Made by a program: the position numbers and the translations under genes
Notes under the pieces: generated by a model
What the model saw: the letters and a program-made list of their open reading frames with translations, nothing else
The model's database searches: none
Told to the model about the DNA's origin: nothing
Shown here: positions 56,812-64,000 of the stretch, piece by piece
How positions within the stretch are numbered: the first letter of the stretch is position 1
How the letters are laid out: each line of letters starts with the position of its first letter
Assembly: GCF_000820515.1 (NCBI RefSeq)
Contig: NZ_JXDG01000003.1
Coordinates: forward strand, 62,001-126,000
Length of the DNA stretch: 64,000 nucleotides
Source of the DNA: Pseudomonas batumici
GTDB taxonomy: Bacteria; Pseudomonadota; Gammaproteobacteria; Pseudomonadales; Pseudomonadaceae
Direction of reading: 5' to 3'

Positions 56812-57162
56812 GTAGGGGCTGAAAAAAGGGGCTACATTATGCCGCCGAGTCGCCCCGCGAGCAATGCGCGCCTGTCGTGCAACCGTCAAGAAAAACCCTT
56901 TTGAAAAAAACACGCCCCGCGCGAGCCCAGTAGATACGCGGGTTTCAGCAGGGCGTATTTTCACCGGACACTGGCGACTTGTCCGTAACCCTTCAAAACA
57001 TACGCCCGATATCGCACTACATATTACGCCGAAAAGCGCTATTTTTTGTCATAGCCACTACATTTCCCTCAATGCGTAATAGAAACAGTCTGCAACTGAC
57101 AGGCGGCACCCGGGACCGTTACAATTACCGACTTTGTCGCAACGCTTGGAGCTCAACCTTCC
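56812..57162. other. Divergent promoter region between gap and mfd
   Basis: 351 bases without a supported gene. Overlapping inverted repeats lie at 56907-56960: AAAACACGCCC can pair with GGGCGTATTTT, while CCCGCG can pair with CGCGGG inside it, giving two competing stems. The mfd side is more AT-rich. No promoter could be called with confidence. Confidence 0.5.
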
Positions 57163-60612
<3,450 letters not shown>

Positions 60613-60622
60613 AGGACGCCCT

Positions 60623-61189
60623 ATGCGCCTGATCCCCTTGCTGACCCTGTTGCTGGTCCTGATCGCCCCGGCGGCGATGGCCGACGAGTTGTATCTGATC
60701 GAAATGATCCTGGTCCGGCAGAACCTGGAACAACCCTTCCAGAGCCAGCCGGCGCCCGAGGACTGGGCCAAGGGCGCCACACCGATCACCGCCGAGCAGG
60801 AGCGCACCCCCAGCCTCAACGAGATGACGGCCAAGCTGGGCGCCAGCGGCAACTACCAGGTGCTGCTGCACAAGGCCTGGCAACAGACCCTGGGCGACCA
60901 GCCGAGCCTGGTGTCGATCACCGCCGGCCAGGAACAGTTCGGCCAGTTCCCGGTACAGGGCACACTGAGTTTCACCCTCAAGCGCTTCACCGACGTGCAG
61001 GCGCAATTCTGGGTCAACCAGTTCGACAGCAACGGCGTGGTCAGCACCAGCGAACGCCTGAGCCAGACCAGCCAGACCAAGAACGGCCAACTCAATTTCC
61101 TCGACGCCGGCCACCTGGCCCTGCTGCTCAAGGTCACCTCGCTCGCCGCCTCGAAACGCGAAGCACCGTCGCAGAACCTCGACCAGTGA
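60623..61189 (+). CDS. csiV: CsiV-family secreted protein
   Basis: A 188-residue exported protein with signal peptide MRLIPLLTLLLVLIAPAAMA followed by DELYLIEMILVRQN. The family was named from Shewanella, where CsiV binds peptidoglycan and is needed for septation in low-nutrient medium. The C-terminal part (TLSFTLKRFTDVQAQFWVNQ, HLALLLKVTSL) is typical. ATG 60623 has GAAGGA upstream. Downstream of mfd is its usual place in Pseudomonas, and the helicase gene begins 7 bases after it, so the three are probably one operon. Confidence 0.85.
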   Translation: MRLIPLLTLLLVLIAPAAMADELYLIEMILVRQNLEQPFQSQPAPEDWAKGATPITAEQERTPSLNEMTAKLGASGNYQVLLHKAWQQTLGDQPSLVSITAGQEQFGQFPVQGTLSFTLKRFTDVQAQFWVNQFDSNGVVSTSERLSQTSQTKNGQLNFLDAGHLALLLKVTSLAASKREAPSQNLDQ

Positions 61190-61196
61190 AAGCCCG

Positions 61197-64000
<2,804 letters not shown>

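Noticed and set aside
57040..57075. Possible HexR site (TTGT...ACAT dyad) upstream of gap
   Set aside because: The spacing between half-sites is 10 bases, not the 7-8 expected, and the second half-site is ACAT rather than ACAA.

Overview
The window is chromosomal DNA of a fluorescent-group Pseudomonas (P. fluorescens complex). This rests on codon usage and high GC, on protein sequences that read as typical Pseudomonas orthologues, and on gene order that matches two P. aeruginosa PAO1 segments (around PA1792-PA1814 and PA2986-PA3004), joined here by an acnB/queF region. No rRNA, prophage, insertion sequence, CRISPR array or riboswitch of a known class was seen.

Region by region: 1-10.1 kb carries a partial methyltransferase, gloB, mltD and a Yej-type peptide importer with two tandem binding proteins. 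10.2-18.7 kb is the leftward proteostasis block ppiD-hupB-lon-clpX-clpP-tig, each gene with its own promoter, hairpin or terminator. 19.0-19.7 kb is a leftward tRNA cluster Arg(TCT)-His-Leu(TAG)-His in which a tRNA-His plus terminator unit is duplicated. 19.8-25.4 kb has folD, cysS, glnS, ppiB and lpxH. 25.4-30.2 kb is a MarR-controlled EmrAB/outer-membrane-factor efflux operon with a clear promoter carrying two identical operator copies. 30.3-32.7 kb has a HicB antitoxin remnant, miaE, an Anr-box-controlled universal stress protein and a DUF1289 protein. 32.7-36.6 kb has acnB, with an elaborately folded leader, and queF. 36.7-39.4 kb is a copper-type cupredoxin divergent from a CopRS-like two-component system. 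39.5-44.3 kb holds lolCDE, a PilZ protein and a glycerophosphodiesterase. 44.3-46.9 kb holds sthA and apbE.

46.9-55.3 kb is the accessory part, lying where PAO1 has nqr and aroP1. It holds a citrate/tricarballylate-type MFS transporter and a four-gene leftward operon: HlyD-type adaptor, secreted six-hairpin-like protein, family 2 glycosyltransferase with a C-terminal PilZ domain, and outer-membrane-factor lipoprotein. There is no bcsB or bcsC. I read it as a synthase-dependent exopolysaccharide system (probably a beta-glucan) that borrows a tripartite efflux-type exit route. It is preceded by an unusually AT-rich 0.6 kb regulatory region and is the best candidate for a poorly described system here.

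55.3-64 kb returns to the conserved core: a long-form gap, mfd, csiV, a SWIM/SNF2 helicase and the tail of a probable methylthioinosine phosphorylase. All calls are from reading sequence and translations; no database search was run.
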